The notes: a model not told the origin generated them from the letters alone. Counted from the stretch's first letter, positions 11,627-20,731 are shown. The stretch: DNA of 33,269 nucleotides from an uncultured Flavobacteriales bacterium (GCA_949373165.1 CASICO010000012.1:1-33269), one strand, 5' to 3'. Numbers and translations: made by a program.

Positions 11627-12721
11627 TCAGAGACGCGCAGAGCGCTGTCTTAAAGCGTGGTCTGCCAAAACAAGCAGAACCATGGCCTCGGCCAAGGGAA
11701 CTGCCCTCGGCAAAACGCAAGGGTCGTGGCGGCCCTTTCCTTTGACACGAACCGAGTCGCCTGTTTTGTCCACGGTGTCCTGGGATTGGACAATGGTGGC
11801 AACAGGTTTGAAGGCGATGCGAATCGTGAGGTTTTCGCCGTTGCTGATGCCCCCTTGAATCCCGCCAGAGCGATTGGTTTGGGTTCCCATGCCCTTTTCG
11901 TCGTGAACAAAGATGTCGTTGTGTTCTGACCCTTTCATGAGGGTGCCGCTGAACCCGCTTCCAATCTCCATGCCTTTCACAGCGGGGAGACTCCAGAGCG
12001 CTTTGGCGAGGTCAGCTTGAAGCTTATCGAAGACGGGCTCTCCCCATCCGGCAGGCATGTTTTTTGCGACGATGACGAGGCTGCCTCCAAGGGTGTCTCC
12101 TGCATTGCGAACGTCTGCGATTCGGATGGCCATCCGGGAGGCGGTCTCAGGTTCGGGGCACCGCGTTGGGCTGGCATCTACCCGGGACCGGTCGTAAAAC
12201 TGAGGAGGGGTGGCCATGCCAATGTCTTGCACCCTTTCAACATAAGCGCCGACTTCGGGTGCAGGAGATGAAGGGTGCATTTGTTCGAGCAATTGCCTTG
12301 CAATTGCACCGGCTACCACACGGGAGACTGTTTCTCTTGCGCTGGCCCTTCCGCCGCCTCGGTGGTCTCGGATGCCATATTTGGCATCATAGGTATAGTC
12401 CGCGTGACTCGGTCGGTAGCGGTCTTTAAGGTGGCTGTAATCTTCGCTTTTGGCATCGCCGTTGGGCACCAAAAAGCCAATGGGTGTGCCTGTGGTTTTT
12501 CCCTCAAAAAGGCCAGACAGGAAGGTCACTTGATCGTCCTCGTTTCGCTGGGTGGTCAATTCAGATTGCCCAGGTCTTCGGCGCCCAAGTTCTTCTTGTA
12601 TCCTGTCCAAATCAAGAGTGAGGCCCGCGGGTGTGCCGTCTATAATGCCGCCCATGCTTGGACCGTGAGACTCACCAAACGTGGTCAGTCGAAACGCACT
12701 GCCTATCGAATTTCCGGCCAT
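11627..12721 (-). CDS. aroC: Chorismate synthase
   Basis: Last step of the shikimate pathway: EPSP to chorismate, needing reduced FMN, in the cytoplasm. 364 residues, the normal length. Signatures: [10 protein letters not shown] at 11-20 with catalytic His19; [14 protein letters not shown] followed by [17 protein letters not shown] near residues 105-135 (second His and the FMN/substrate Arg residues); [13 protein letters not shown] near 300. ATG 12721 (MAGNSIGS) fits the family; the frame extends further upstream but that part is non-homologous and runs into hutI. Divergent from hutI, with only 49 bases between the two starts. It may be the first gene of the minus-strand run that goes on to the transporter and envelope genes. 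Confidence 0.97.
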   Translation of the reverse strand: MAGNSIGSAFRLTTFGESHGPSMGGIIDGTPAGLTLDLDRIQEELGRRRPGQSELTTQRNEDDQVTFLSGLFEGKTTGTPIGFLVPNGDAKSEDYSHLKDRYRPSHADYTYDAKYGIRDHRGGGRASARETVSRVVAGAIARQLLEQMHPSSPAPEVGAYVERVQDIGMATPPQFYDRSRVDASPTRCPEPETASRMAIRIADVRNAGDTLGGSLVIVAKNMPAGWGEPVFDKLQADLAKALWSLPAVKGMEIGSGFSGTLMKGSEHNDIFVHDEKGMGTQTNRSGGIQGGISNGENLTIRIAFKPVATIVQSQDTVDKTGDSVRVKGKGRHDPCVLPRAVPLAEAMVLLVLADHALRQRSARL

Positions 12722-12725
12722 GGGG

Positions 12726-12733
12726 CAAAGGTA
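12726..12733 (-). promoter_or_regulatory. Candidate aroC promoter -7 box (TACCTTTG), adjacent to the start codon
   Basis: TACCTTTG is a perfect match to the Bacteroidota TAnnTTTG box and lies only 4 bases (CCCC) before ATG 12721. Transcription starting at the usual distance would begin at or beside the A of the ATG, so the message would be leaderless. No TTG is seen at the expected -33 distance, which lowers confidence. Confidence 0.5.
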
Positions 12734-12770
12734 CGCGGGCACTCCATTCAGATGTGCGACCTTCGGGACC

Positions 12771-14036
12771 ATGGAATCCGGATTTGCACAAGGCCGTCTG
12801 CTCATCAAGGACATTGGCCATTTGGTCGGGTTTGGCCCGGCCCCGATACAGCGGCTTGAAGGGTCGGAAATGCGATCGCTTCCAGTCATTGAGGACGCAT
12901 GGTTGGCCATCGAAGATGGTCGGGTAATCGATGGAGGAAGCATGGTGGATTTCCCGGGGATTGTGGACTGGAATCAGTTGGAAGTCCTCGATGCCACGGG
13001 GCGTGTGGTTTTGCCCTCGTGGGTAGACAGCCATACTCACTTGGTCCATGCGTCTTCTCGGGAAGGAGAGTTTGTGGATCGAATTCGGGGCTTGAGCTAC
13101 CAAGAGATAGCGGCACGTGGAGGGGGCATTTTGAACAGCGCCAAAGTGTTGAGAGAGATGTCAGAGGACGACCTTTTCGACGTGTCATTGGCACGCATGG
13201 AGCGCCTCATGACAATGGGAACAGGTGCCATTGAAATCAAATCGGGGTATGGTTTGGATTTGGACTCAGAGCTCAAAATGCTGCGGGTGGCTCGTCGATT
13301 GGGGGCGTTGGATAAAATCCCAGTCAAGACCACATTCTTGGGTTGTCATGCTGTGCCCGACCCGTGGGACGGTCCGGCATCATATACCCGATATATGGTG
13401 GAAGAGGTATTGCCGGCTGTGACAGAGGAGGGCTTGGCCGATCATGTGGACATTTTTTGCGAAGACGGTTACTTCGGTTTGGAAGAGACCCGATTGCTGT
13501 TAACCCAGGCCAAATTGCGTGGCCTTCCGGCCAAAGTCCACGTGAACCAGTTTACAGCGGGCGGCGGTGTGGGCCTTTGCGTTGAAATGGGGGCGCTTTC
13601 TGTGGACCACCTGGAAATTCTGGAAGCGGAGGATGTGGCGGAATTGTCGAGTGGACAGACCATCCCTGTGGCATTGCCGCTGTGTTCTTTGTTTTTGGAC
13701 TTGCCCTTTACGCCATGCCGCACGCTTGTGGATGCCGGGTGTGCTGTGGCCATTGCTACAGATTTCAATCCTGGATCAGCTCCATCTGGGAACATGCATC
13801 TCGCAGCTTCGCTTGGATGCCTCAAGATGGGTTTGGAGCCTCTGGAAGCCATTGCAGCGGCCACGGTTAACGGAGCGGCTGCGTTGAACCTCCAAAATGA
13901 GGTGGGTGGATTGGCAGTGGGGCAAGAGGCCAGCTTGATGGTGACCCGGCCGTTGAGGTCTGTAGAAGAGGCCATGTATGCCTTTGGCGATCCCTTGGCT
14001 GAGCGCGTTTTGTTGCGCGGAAATTGGATCGTTTGA
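12771..14036 (+). CDS. hutI: Imidazolonepropionase
   Basis: Third enzyme of histidine degradation: hydrolyses 4-imidazolone-5-propanoate to N-formimidoyl-L-glutamate; a cytoplasmic metalloenzyme of the amidohydrolase superfamily. 421 residues from ATG 12771 (MESGFAQG), the normal length. Metal ligands: HTH at residues 88-90 ([16 protein letters not shown]), the second ligand in FLGCHAVP, a third His in KVHVNQF and the Asp in [23 protein letters not shown] and SVDHLE are also family signatures. The frame continues upstream to 12681, but that part overlaps aroC. The product is the substrate of FtcD, encoded two genes downstream. hutH and hutU are not in the window. Confidence 0.96.
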   Translation: MESGFAQGRLLIKDIGHLVGFGPAPIQRLEGSEMRSLPVIEDAWLAIEDGRVIDGGSMVDFPGIVDWNQLEVLDATGRVVLPSWVDSHTHLVHASSREGEFVDRIRGLSYQEIAARGGGILNSAKVLREMSEDDLFDVSLARMERLMTMGTGAIEIKSGYGLDLDSELKMLRVARRLGALDKIPVKTTFLGCHAVPDPWDGPASYTRYMVEEVLPAVTEEGLADHVDIFCEDGYFGLEETRLLLTQAKLRGLPAKVHVNQFTAGGGVGLCVEMGALSVDHLEILEAEDVAELSSGQTIPVALPLCSLFLDLPFTPCRTLVDAGCAVAIATDFNPGSAPSGNMHLAASLGCLKMGLEPLEAIAAATVNGAAALNLQNEVGGLAVGQEASLMVTRPLRSVEEAMYAFGDPLAERVLLRGNWIV

Positions 14037-14052
14037 ACCCTTTGTATCTTCC
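14024..14052 (+). promoter_or_regulatory. Weak promoter candidate for the FG-GAP gene
   Basis: TTG at 14024-14026 and TATCTTCC at 14045-14052 are separated by 18 bases, close to the TTG-N(17-23)-TAnnTTTG arrangement but with two mismatches in the second box. It would start transcription about 35 bases before ATG 14094, just after hutI. Confidence 0.25.
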
Positions 14053-14093
14053 ATTGTTCCCTTAAGACGTCTAAGGTTTGACGTTCACATTGG

Positions 14094-16937
14094 ATGGCCA
14101 TGCGACTTTTTTTGACCACAGTGATGGGGCTCGTGATGGGCCAAATGATGGGCCAAGCCCCTGAATTTGAGGACCACAGCATTGCCGCTGGACTCCTCGG
14201 GAATTACCTCAATCACACCGCCTCTGTTGCGGACTATGATTTGGATGGGGACTTGGATGTCTACATCGGAAGTCGATTGGCAGCCAACACATTGTATCGG
14301 AACGATGGCGGCGCTCAATTCACAGCGGTGGAAGCCGGTGTTGAAGACGATGGGTTTACCATGGCCTCCCTGTTTTTTGACTACGACAATGATGGAGACC
14401 CGGATTTGTTTGGCTGCAATCTGAGCGAGGTAAATCGGTTTTGGCGGAACGACGGTGGAGAATTCACAGAAATTTCCAGTGACTTGTGGCCAGGGGCAGA
14501 GCGCCAATGTCGCAGTGCGCATGCGGCGGATGTGAATCAGGACGGTTGGCTCGATCTCTATGTGGTCAACATGAACGAAGCCAATGAGCTTTGGATAGGC
14601 GATGGCAATGGAGGATTTACAGATGGTTATTTGGCCTCTGGGGCGGTGGACCAACTTGTGGGAATGGGGGCGTTGTTTTTGGACATTGAAAACGACGGGG
14701 ATCTGGACTTGTACTTGACCCATGATGCCAATCAAGCCAACAAGCTTTACATCAATGATGGTTTGGGCACATTCGATGAGCAGGCAGCGGAGTGGGGATT
14801 GGACCTCGAGGCCCAAGGAATGGGGGTTGATGCCACCGACCTAAACCACGACGGGTACATGGACTTGTTCATTTCGAACAACTTGCCCAACGCTCTTTTT
14901 TTGAGCCCTGGGCCACAGCCTGATCCAGGAGAGATTCTACCCTACACAAACGTGACAGAGACCGCGGGTGTGGGAAATGTAGGGATGGGTTGGGGCACGG
15001 TGTTCATCGACCACGATCACGACGGCGAGCGCGATTTGTACGTCGCCAATGAATTCTTATTTAGCCCGATCTCGAATTTGATGTACCACAACAACGGAGA
15101 CTTGTCGTTTACGGATGTTGCAGAGGGAACCGTCTTGGAAAGTCCATACAGTGGTTACGGAACAGTGGTTGCGGATTTTGATGACAATGGAACAGAAGAC
15201 ATATTGGTGGTCAACCCGCTTTCTGGCATCAACCCGGGGTGCCAGTTGTTCCTCAATCAAGACACCTTGAACCATTGGATTGGTTTTGAATTGGAGGGGG
15301 TGATGTCGCCGAGAGATGCGGCAGGGGCAAGGGTGGTGGTTTATGCAGGAGTTGACTTTGTGCGGACCGATCAATCTTTTTTAGGCAACAGCTACAGTTC
15401 TTGCGGTCCACTCACATTCAACTTTGGTCTCGGTCAACGCACCTCTGTAGACAGCGTGGCCTTCCATTGGCCAAGTGGTTTGGTGACCATGCTCTTCGAT
15501 CCCGAGGTGGATGAGTATCACACGGTGTTGGAATCGCTTTGTGCCATAGATGCACCTGATTTTGAGTGGTTGTCATCCATGGAGATTTGTCCAGGAGACG
15601 AGGTGATTTTGGCTTTGCCAGAAGGGTGGGTGGCCGAATCTTGGACAGGTGGCCAAGATGGCCCCGAAGGACGGGTGTTTACCGATGCGGGTGTGGCTCA
15701 AGCTTTGTTGTCCGATGAGAACGGATGCGGTCTTCTTTCTCCTGCGGTGGTCATTTCAGTTGTCGCGCCTGTTCCTCCGACGGTGGTGCTAGATGGCCCC
15801 GCCGACTTTTGTTCGTCTGCAGTGCGTGCTTTGACTTTAGCCGATCCTGCGTTGAGTGTTCAATGGTCCACTGGGGCGATGACGGATACCCTGTGGATAT
15901 CGCAAAGTGACACGCTGAGTGTAACCACCACCAACGTGTGCGGATACACCGACACTTCTGACCCCGTGGTACTGGAGGTCTTTCCCTCTCCTTCTGCGCC
16001 CATTGTAGCGCAGGGGTTGACTGTGGTTGGCGATGGCCACACGTTTTCTCCTTCCCTCAATGAAGACGCGGAGCTGTATTGGTTTGAAGGGGATGTGGCG
16101 TCTACGATGGCCTCGTTTATGGCCACAGACGTTGGGGCGCTGATCCAGCAAGGGGACTCCTTTGTGACCCCGCCTTTGGGACAAAGCCAAGGGTGGTGGG
16201 TTCAATCGCAAGCCCAGCGAAATGTGAATGTGGTGACCGGTGGAAAGGCCGAGACTTCGAGTGGAGGATTCATCAACTCAGACACCTATGGTTTGGAATT
16301 TGAGGTCTTCGAGCCTTTGGTGATTGAGTCAGTGAGAATGAGGGCCGAGGTGCCCGGCCCGCGGTTGATTCAAGTTTCGGTGCCTCAATTGGGCATGATT
16401 GACTCGAAATGGGTGGATTTGGTGAGCGGTTGGAACGAGGTAGAGCTTGGTTTTACTCTCAATCAAGGCGTCCACAGCATGGGGGTGGTAGGCGAAGACA
16501 ATTCGCTCTGGCGGGACAATGTGGGGGCAGAATTGACTTACCCTTACCTGATTGGGGACTTGGCTGCCATCACAGGGACAACGATTGCGAGTTCCGCAGG
16601 CTTGGGCTATTACTATTTCTTTTATGATTGGCAGGTGCGCAGCCAAGGTTTGGCTTGCTCAAGCGCCCCTGTTGCTGCATGGGTCGAGGTGGCAAATGTC
16701 TTGGCTGGGTGCACGTATTCCTTTGCAGTGAACTACCTCCCAACGGCGACTTTGGATGACGGAAGTTGCTTATTGGCAGGGTGTTTGGATCCTGAAGCGC
16801 CCAATTTTCAGCCCTTGGCCACAGTCGATGATGGCAGCTGTTCAGTCTTGTGTGAGAGTGACGTGAACGGGGATGGAGTCGTAGGGGCGCCCGATTTGTT
16901 GTTTCTGCTTGCCGATTGGGGCAGTGGGTGCGAGTAA
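14094..16937 (+). CDS. Secreted FG-GAP / ASPIC-UnbV repeat protein with DDGSC repeats and a dockerin-like C-terminus
   Basis: 947 residues. Signal peptide residues 1-21 (GQMMGQ/A). Residues about 25-380 form a beta-propeller with at least seven Ca-binding FG-GAP/VCBS loops (DYDLDGDLD at 47-55, then DYDNDGDPD, DVNQDGWLD, DIENDGDLD, DLNHDGYMD, DHDHDGERD, DFDDNGTED). An ASPIC/UnbV domain follows (about 385-475, GARVVVYAG... to FHWPSG), then Cys-containing beta domains. The tail has two GC-x(18)-C units (872-892, 896-916), each ending in DDGSC, and an EF-hand-like segment with D923, N925, D927 and D934 before the end. The real start could be ATG 14100. It is probably exported, but I see no classical type IX sorting domain. 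It sits between two histidine-degradation genes and its function is unknown. Confidence 0.85.
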   Translation: MAMRLFLTTVMGLVMGQMMGQAPEFEDHSIAAGLLGNYLNHTASVADYDLDGDLDVYIGSRLAANTLYRNDGGAQFTAVEAGVEDDGFTMASLFFDYDNDGDPDLFGCNLSEVNRFWRNDGGEFTEISSDLWPGAERQCRSAHAADVNQDGWLDLYVVNMNEANELWIGDGNGGFTDGYLASGAVDQLVGMGALFLDIENDGDLDLYLTHDANQANKLYINDGLGTFDEQAAEWGLDLEAQGMGVDATDLNHDGYMDLFISNNLPNALFLSPGPQPDPGEILPYTNVTETAGVGNVGMGWGTVFIDHDHDGERDLYVANEFLFSPISNLMYHNNGDLSFTDVAEGTVLESPYSGYGTVVADFDDNGTEDILVVNPLSGINPGCQLFLNQDTLNHWIGFELEGVMSPRDAAGARVVVYAGVDFVRTDQSFLGNSYSSCGPLTFNFGLGQRTSVDSVAFHWPSGLVTMLFDPEVDEYHTVLESLCAIDAPDFEWLSSMEICPGDEVILALPEGWVAESWTGGQDGPEGRVFTDAGVAQALLSDENGCGLLSPAVVISVVAPVPPTVVLDGPADFCSSAVRALTLADPALSVQWSTGAMTDTLWISQSDTLSVTTTNVCGYTDTSDPVVLEVFPSPSAPIVAQGLTVVGDGHTFSPSLNEDAELYWFEGDVASTMASFMATDVGALIQQGDSFVTPPLGQSQGWWVQSQAQRNVNVVTGGKAETSSGGFINSDTYGLEFEVFEPLVIESVRMRAEVPGPRLIQVSVPQLGMIDSKWVDLVSGWNEVELGFTLNQGVHSMGVVGEDNSLWRDNVGAELTYPYLIGDLAAITGTTIASSAGLGYYYFFYDWQVRSQGLACSSAPVAAWVEVANVLAGCTYSFAVNYLPTATLDDGSCLLAGCLDPEAPNFQPLATVDDGSCSVLCESDVNGDGVVGAPDLLFLLADWGSGCE
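16707..16841 (+). repeat. Two in-gene copies of a 21-residue GC...DDGSC repeat
   Basis: 16707-16769 and 16779-16841 code for related 21-residue units, each starting GC and ending LDDGSC or VDDGSC, with NYLPTAT / NFQPLAT in the middle. This is a common tail repeat in secreted proteins of marine Bacteroidota (typical form GCTDPxAxNYNPxATxDDGSC). The first copy is degenerate in its GCTYSF part. Confidence 0.8.
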
Positions 16938-16971
16938 ATCGCAGTAGTTTGGCGGCCGCAAACCCGCCATC

Positions 16972-18675
16972 ATGAGTATCCGCTTAATCGAATGTGTTCC
17001 CAACATCAGTGAGGGACGTGACCGCGCAAAAATTGACGCCATTGCTGCCGTCGTGGAGACTGTCGAAGGTGTGCGTCTTTTGGATGTCGATCCAGGAGGG
17101 TCGACCCACAGAACGGTGATCACCTTTGTTGGCCCACCTGAAACCATTGTGGAAGCCGCTTTTCGCTTAATGTCGAAGGCGGCGGAACTGATAGACATGT
17201 CCAAGCACCACGGAGAGCACCCGCGGATGGGGGCGACGGATGTGTGTCCATTTGTTCCGGTGGCTGGGGTGACCATGGAGGATTGTATCGCTGCAGCCCA
17301 TGCTTTGGGCGAGCGAGTGGGTCAAGAATTGGGCATCCCCGGATATTTCTATGAGGATGCCGCACGAAGGCCAGAACGTCAAAACTTGGCGCATTGTCGA
17401 AAAGGAGAATATGAGGGATTGGAGAAATTGTCCAATCCAACTTGGGCGCCTGATTTTGGTCCTGCCGAATTCAACCAGCGGGCCAAGGGAACGGGGGCGA
17501 CGGCCATCGGGGCCCGCGACTTCTTGGTGGCGTACAATGTGAACCTGAATACCACATCGACCCGACGTGCCAATGCAGTGGCGTTTGATTTGAGAGAGAA
17601 TGGACGAATCAAGCGGGAGGGAGGACTGACTGGGAAGGTCATTCAAGATGCCAATGGAGAGCCAGCGCGTGAACCGGGCATGCTCAAGTGCGTGAAGGGG
17701 ATTGGATGGTACATTGAGGAGTACGGGATTGCGCAGCTGTCCTTGAACTTGACCAACATCTCTGAAACGGCTGTGCATACAGCTTTTGACGCAGCTTGCG
17801 ATCGCGCCATTGTACGCGGAATGCGTGTAACGGGCAGCGAGATTGTGGGCCTCATTCCCAAGCGGGTTTTGATGGATGCCGCCGATCACTACTTGCGCAA
17901 GCAAGGGCGAAGTTTGGGCATCCATGAGGCTGAGAAAGTAAAGGTGGCAGTGAAGTCGCTGGGATTGGACGACTTGGCTCCATTTGACGCCAGAAAGCGT
18001 GTGATTGAATACTTGCTGGAAGATGGAGGAGGAAATTCAGCGCCATTGGCGGAAATGAGCTTGATTGGCTTTGCCAATGAAACCGCGAGTGAGAGTCCGG
18101 CTCCAGGTGGCGGGTCCATCGCGGCATATGTGGGGGCGCTCGGGATTTCCTTGGGCACCATGGTCGCCAATTTGAGTGCCCACAAAAGAGGTTGGGATGA
18201 CCGATGGGAGGCCTTTAGTGACATCGCCGAGCAAGGCATGGGGCATCAAACCCGCCTGTTGGCATTGGTCGACGAAGACACATCTGCGTTCCACGCCATC
18301 ATGGCGGCCTTTGGACTGCCAAAAGGCAACGAGGCGCAAAAAGCGGAGCGGAGTGCGGCGATTCAAGCAGCGACACTGGGTGCCATGAAGACTCCGCTTG
18401 AGGTGGCAGAAGTGGCTTTGGCTTCAATGGAAGTCATGGCAGACATGGCCAAGCAAGGGAATCCAAACAGTGTGACCGATGCAGGTGTAGGCGCGTTGTG
18501 CGCGCGTACAGCGGTCTTGGGTGCCGTGATGAATGTGAGGGTCAATGCAGCCGACCTCAAGGACCGATCAAAGGCCGAAGAAATGCTCAAGCGTTGCACT
18601 GAATTGGAGTCTTTGGCCGAAGCCAAAGAGTTGGAGGTTCGTTCTCGTGTTGCCGAGGTCCTCTCCGGGCATTAA
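16972..18675 (+). CDS. ftcD: Bifunctional glutamate formimidoyltransferase / formimidoyl-THF cyclodeaminase
   Basis: 567 residues. It transfers the formimidoyl group of N-formimidoyl-glutamate to tetrahydrofolate, then releases ammonia to give 5,10-methenyl-THF. The N-terminal transferase half (about 1-180) carries CVPNISEGRD and the HHGEHPRMG motif (79-87) with the catalytic His. The C-terminal transferase subdomain follows (about 180-330; GARDFLVAYNVNLNT). The cyclodeaminase domain is about 360-560 (SPAPGGGSIAAYVGALG; NSVTDAGVGALCAR). The fused form, with a linker, is common in Bacteroidota. It works directly after HutI, which is encoded upstream with the FG-GAP gene between them. A 6-base inverted repeat (TGGCGG / CCGCCA) lies just before the ATG. 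The gene is convergent with cutC, with 22 bases between the stops. Confidence 0.97.
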   Translation: MSIRLIECVPNISEGRDRAKIDAIAAVVETVEGVRLLDVDPGGSTHRTVITFVGPPETIVEAAFRLMSKAAELIDMSKHHGEHPRMGATDVCPFVPVAGVTMEDCIAAAHALGERVGQELGIPGYFYEDAARRPERQNLAHCRKGEYEGLEKLSNPTWAPDFGPAEFNQRAKGTGATAIGARDFLVAYNVNLNTTSTRRANAVAFDLRENGRIKREGGLTGKVIQDANGEPAREPGMLKCVKGIGWYIEEYGIAQLSLNLTNISETAVHTAFDAACDRAIVRGMRVTGSEIVGLIPKRVLMDAADHYLRKQGRSLGIHEAEKVKVAVKSLGLDDLAPFDARKRVIEYLLEDGGGNSAPLAEMSLIGFANETASESPAPGGGSIAAYVGALGISLGTMVANLSAHKRGWDDRWEAFSDIAEQGMGHQTRLLALVDEDTSAFHAIMAAFGLPKGNEAQKAERSAAIQAATLGAMKTPLEVAEVALASMEVMADMAKQGNPNSVTDAGVGALCARTAVLGAVMNVRVNAADLKDRSKAEEMLKRCTELESLAEAKELEVRSRVAEVLSGH

Positions 18676-18697
18676 GCGGAAGGAAATCACCCGAGAA

Positions 18698-19450
18698 TCA
18701 GGGGGTTAAACTTCCCTCAGTGTCTTCTTCTTCGGCGGCAATGGACCGGTTAATGGACTTGACCAAGTGGGCGACCCTTTGGGCATCCACGGGGTAGATT
18801 TCGCCTTCGAACCAACGGCCTTCGTGGGCCACGCCACCACTTTTTCGAGCGGACGCCCGGAAACAGGACAATCCAGCAGTCCACATTCGGCCCGCTCCAC
18901 CGGGCAAAACGGCGCCTGAAGCGAAGATGTCGAAATCGACTTGAGACTGCCAGTCCACCAGCTGCAGGTGGCCCTTGATGGCGTTTCCGGCGCCGGCACT
19001 CGATGCGAGCGCTGCAATGGGGAGTTCGGCCAGCCTCTCAAAATCGCGAGACGTCTTCTTTGCGCTGTCCAGTGCGCGGTTGACCATGATCTTGTCGCCT
19101 CCAAATCTGGAAATTGCAGTTTCGATCAAATCGAAGTCAAATTCCAAATGGCCAGTGAGTCCGCCGATGAGGACACCGGAAGCGCCTTTCTCTAGGCTCC
19201 ATGCGGCATCATTCAGGATGATCTCACGTTCGGAAGGGCTGTAAACCAGGTGTCCCTCTCTCGGACGCATGGCGACCAAAACGGGCAGATCCGTGGCGGC
19301 AATGCAAGACTGAATGGAGCCAGGAGAAGGGGTGACACCGCCAGCGGTGTAGCACGCCGACAATTCAATTCGCGTGGCGCCTCCGCGTTGTGCGCGGGCC
19401 ACATCTCCAGGAGTGCTGCAGATGATTTGGAGGTCGAACGGGCTGTCCAT
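18698..19450 (-). CDS. cutC: CutC-family protein
   Basis: 250 residues, TIM-barrel family first linked to copper homeostasis in E. coli, although its biochemical activity is not firmly known. Seen: an N-terminal strand with GATRIELSA (usual GADRVELC), GGVTPSPG, AMRPREGHLVYS (usual RPRxGxFxY), GASGVLIGGLT, and MVNRALDSAKK in place of the usual TFHRAFD. The central His of that last motif is Asn here. The last 12 or so residues are acidic and family-atypical. ATG 19450 has a promoter-like box about 10 bases upstream. It lies between ftcD (convergent) and rplS, and shares a strand with rplS but is separated from it by a terminator hairpin. Confidence 0.9.
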   Translation of the reverse strand: MDSPFDLQIICSTPGDVARAQRGGATRIELSACYTAGGVTPSPGSIQSCIAATDLPVLVAMRPREGHLVYSPSEREIILNDAAWSLEKGASGVLIGGLTGHLEFDFDLIETAISRFGGDKIMVNRALDSAKKTSRDFERLAELPIAALASSAGAGNAIKGHLQLVDWQSQVDFDIFASGAVLPGGAGRMWTAGLSCFRASARKSGGVAHEGRWFEGEIYPVDAQRVAHLVKSINRSIAAEEEDTEGSLTP

Positions 19451-19460
19451 CAGTCTTCTG

Positions 19461-19493
19461 GCAAGATACAGCGCACATTAAGTCCATAAACAA
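19461..19493 (-). promoter_or_regulatory. Candidate cutC promoter
   Basis: Minus-strand TTG at 19493-19491 and TATCTTGC at 19468-19461 are separated by 22 bases, matching TTG-N(17-23)-TAnnTTTG with two mismatches in the second box. The box ends 10 bases before ATG 19450, so the leader would be very short. The TTG overlaps the rplS terminator stem. Confidence 0.35.
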
Positions 19494-19527
19494 CGAAGCC
19501 GGACCTTAACTGGACCGGCTTCGTTGT
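19490..19527 (-). terminator. Hairpin terminator after rplS
   Basis: Perfect 13-base inverted repeat (ACAACGAAGCCGG at 19490-19502, CCGGCTTCGTTGT at 19515-19527) with a 12-base loop. It lies 20 bases after the rplS stop and is followed on the minus strand by a short T-rich stretch. It would end the trmD-rplS transcript and insulate cutC. Confidence 0.75.
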
Positions 19528-19547
19528 GCTCGTGAAGAGCGCGAAAA

Positions 19548-19910
19548 TCACGTTGTGCTTCGGAAAGAACGCTTCTCCTTGATTCGAGCTGACTTACCCG
19601 TGAGGGCACGGAGGTAGTAAATGCGCGCACGGCGAACCCTACCTGCCTTCATCACTTCCACGGCTTCGAGGAACGGGCTTCCCAGTGGGAAGACACGCTC
19701 GACACCGACACCGGAGGCCATTTTACGAACCGTAAACGTCTCGGTTGGGCCTTCGCCCTTGCGTTGAATGACGGTTCCTTGAAAAACTTGAGTACGCTCT
19801 TTCGAGCCCTCTTTAATTTTGTAACTCACCTTGACTGTATCGCCGGCTTTGAAGTTCGGCCATTCTTTCAATGGGTTGAGTTGCTGGGAAATTTGACGAA
19901 GACGATCCAT
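19548..19910 (-). CDS. rplS: 50S ribosomal protein L19
   Basis: 120 residues, normal for L19, a large-subunit protein at the contact with the 30S subunit. Signatures: [51 protein letters not shown] and the basic C-terminus ([24 protein letters not shown]). I chose ATG 19910 (MDRLRQIS); the frame extends 12 codons further without homology and would overlap the promoter candidate. It follows trmD by 48 bases, the usual trmD-rplS pair, and ends before a strong hairpin. Confidence 0.98.
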   Translation of the reverse strand: MDRLRQISQQLNPLKEWPNFKAGDTVKVSYKIKEGSKERTQVFQGTVIQRKGEGPTETFTVRKMASGVGVERVFPLGSPFLEAVEVMKAGRVRRARIYYLRALTGKSARIKEKRSFRSTT

Positions 19911-19943
19911 GACACTGCGTTGTGGGTCCGTTGAAACGGGGTG

Positions 19944-19973
19944 CAATATTACGACATTTCACGCCTCGTCCAA
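19944..19973 (-). promoter_or_regulatory. Candidate rplS promoter in the trmD-rplS gap
   Basis: Minus-strand TTG at 19973-19971 (inside the last trmD codons) and TAATATTG at 19951-19944 are separated by 19 bases. This fits TTG-N19-TAnnTTTG with a single mismatch. The predicted start would leave a leader of about 27 bases before ATG 19910, so rplS could be transcribed apart from trmD. Confidence 0.5.
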
Positions 19974-20639
19974 CAGGTCAGGGCGAAGTCGTTGTGTCCT
20001 TTCCATTGCTTGGTCCATTCTCCACTGGTCAATGTCGGCGTGATGCCCGCCCAGTAGGACCTCTGGAACCTTGTGGCCATTCCATTCTGCAGGTCGAGTG
20101 TAGACCGGTGGGGCCAAAAGTCCATCTTGAAAACTGTCTGTTAAAGCACTGACGCCATCTCCAATGGCGCCGGGGATGAGTCGCACAATGGCATCGGCCA
20201 GCACGGCTGCTGCGAGTTCACCTCCGCTTAGGACATAGTCACCAATGCTGATTTCAAGCGTAACCACATGATCGCGGATGCGTTGGTCGATGCCTTTGTA
20301 GTGTCCGCAAAGCATCAGTAAATTTCCCGAGAGGCTCAATTGGTTGACCCGAGGTTGTTCCAGTCGTTCTCCGTCAGGAGTGAGGAAAATCACCTCGTCA
20401 TACTCTCTTTGCGATTTTAAATCGGCAATGGCATCAATGATGGGCTGGATGGCCATCACCATGCCGGCGCCTCCACCAAATGGGGTGTCGTCGATTTTGC
20501 CGTGTTTGTCGGTGCTCCATTTTCGGATGTCGTGGACTTCAATGTCGACAACACCGGCTTTTCTGGCGCGACCAACAATGCTTTCACTGAAAGGACCTTT
20601 GAGCAAGTCTGGGACGGCGGACAAAATGTCGATTCGCAT
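19959..20639 (-). CDS. trmD: tRNA (guanine37-N1)-methyltransferase
   Basis: 226 residues. It uses S-adenosyl-methionine to methylate G37 next to the anticodon, which prevents +1 frameshifting by the ribosome. Motifs of the SPOUT knot: [13 protein letters not shown] (residues 50-62), [22 protein letters not shown] and [16 protein letters not shown] (about 108-145), with the catalytic-region Asp in the C-terminal part ([19 protein letters not shown]). Start ATG 20639 ([12 protein letters not shown]) is canonical. It heads the trmD-rplS operon and is divergent from ppc. Confidence 0.98.
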   Translation of the reverse strand: MRIDILSAVPDLLKGPFSESIVGRARKAGVVDIEVHDIRKWSTDKHGKIDDTPFGGGAGMVMAIQPIIDAIADLKSQREYDEVIFLTPDGERLEQPRVNQLSLSGNLLMLCGHYKGIDQRIRDHVVTLEISIGDYVLSGGELAAAVLADAIVRLIPGAIGDGVSALTDSFQDGLLAPPVYTRPAEWNGHKVPEVLLGGHHADIDQWRMDQAMERTQRLRPDLLDEA

Positions 20640-20702
20640 GGATAGAGTCTAGGCAATCATCTGGACATGGCGGTAGCCAAATGTCAGAATGGGATTCAAA
20701 AG

Positions 20703-20731
20703 CGAAGGTACAGGGCCGGGGATTGGAACAA
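20703..20731 (-). promoter_or_regulatory. Candidate trmD promoter
   Basis: In the 159-base trmD/ppc gap, minus-strand TTG at 20731-20729 and TACCTTCG at 20710-20703 are 18 bases apart, matching the Bacteroidota arrangement with one mismatch. The leader would be about 58 bases. For ppc on the other strand I see only a poor box (TAACTTCC, 20749-20756). Confidence 0.4.

Noticed and set aside
12681..12770. 30-codon N-terminal extension of hutI
   Set aside because: Overlaps the 5' end of aroC and has no homology to imidazolonepropionases; ATG 12771 gives the usual length.
16951..16974. Small inverted repeat before ftcD as a riboswitch or terminator
   Set aside because: Only a 6-base stem with no T-tract and no recognisable aptamer.
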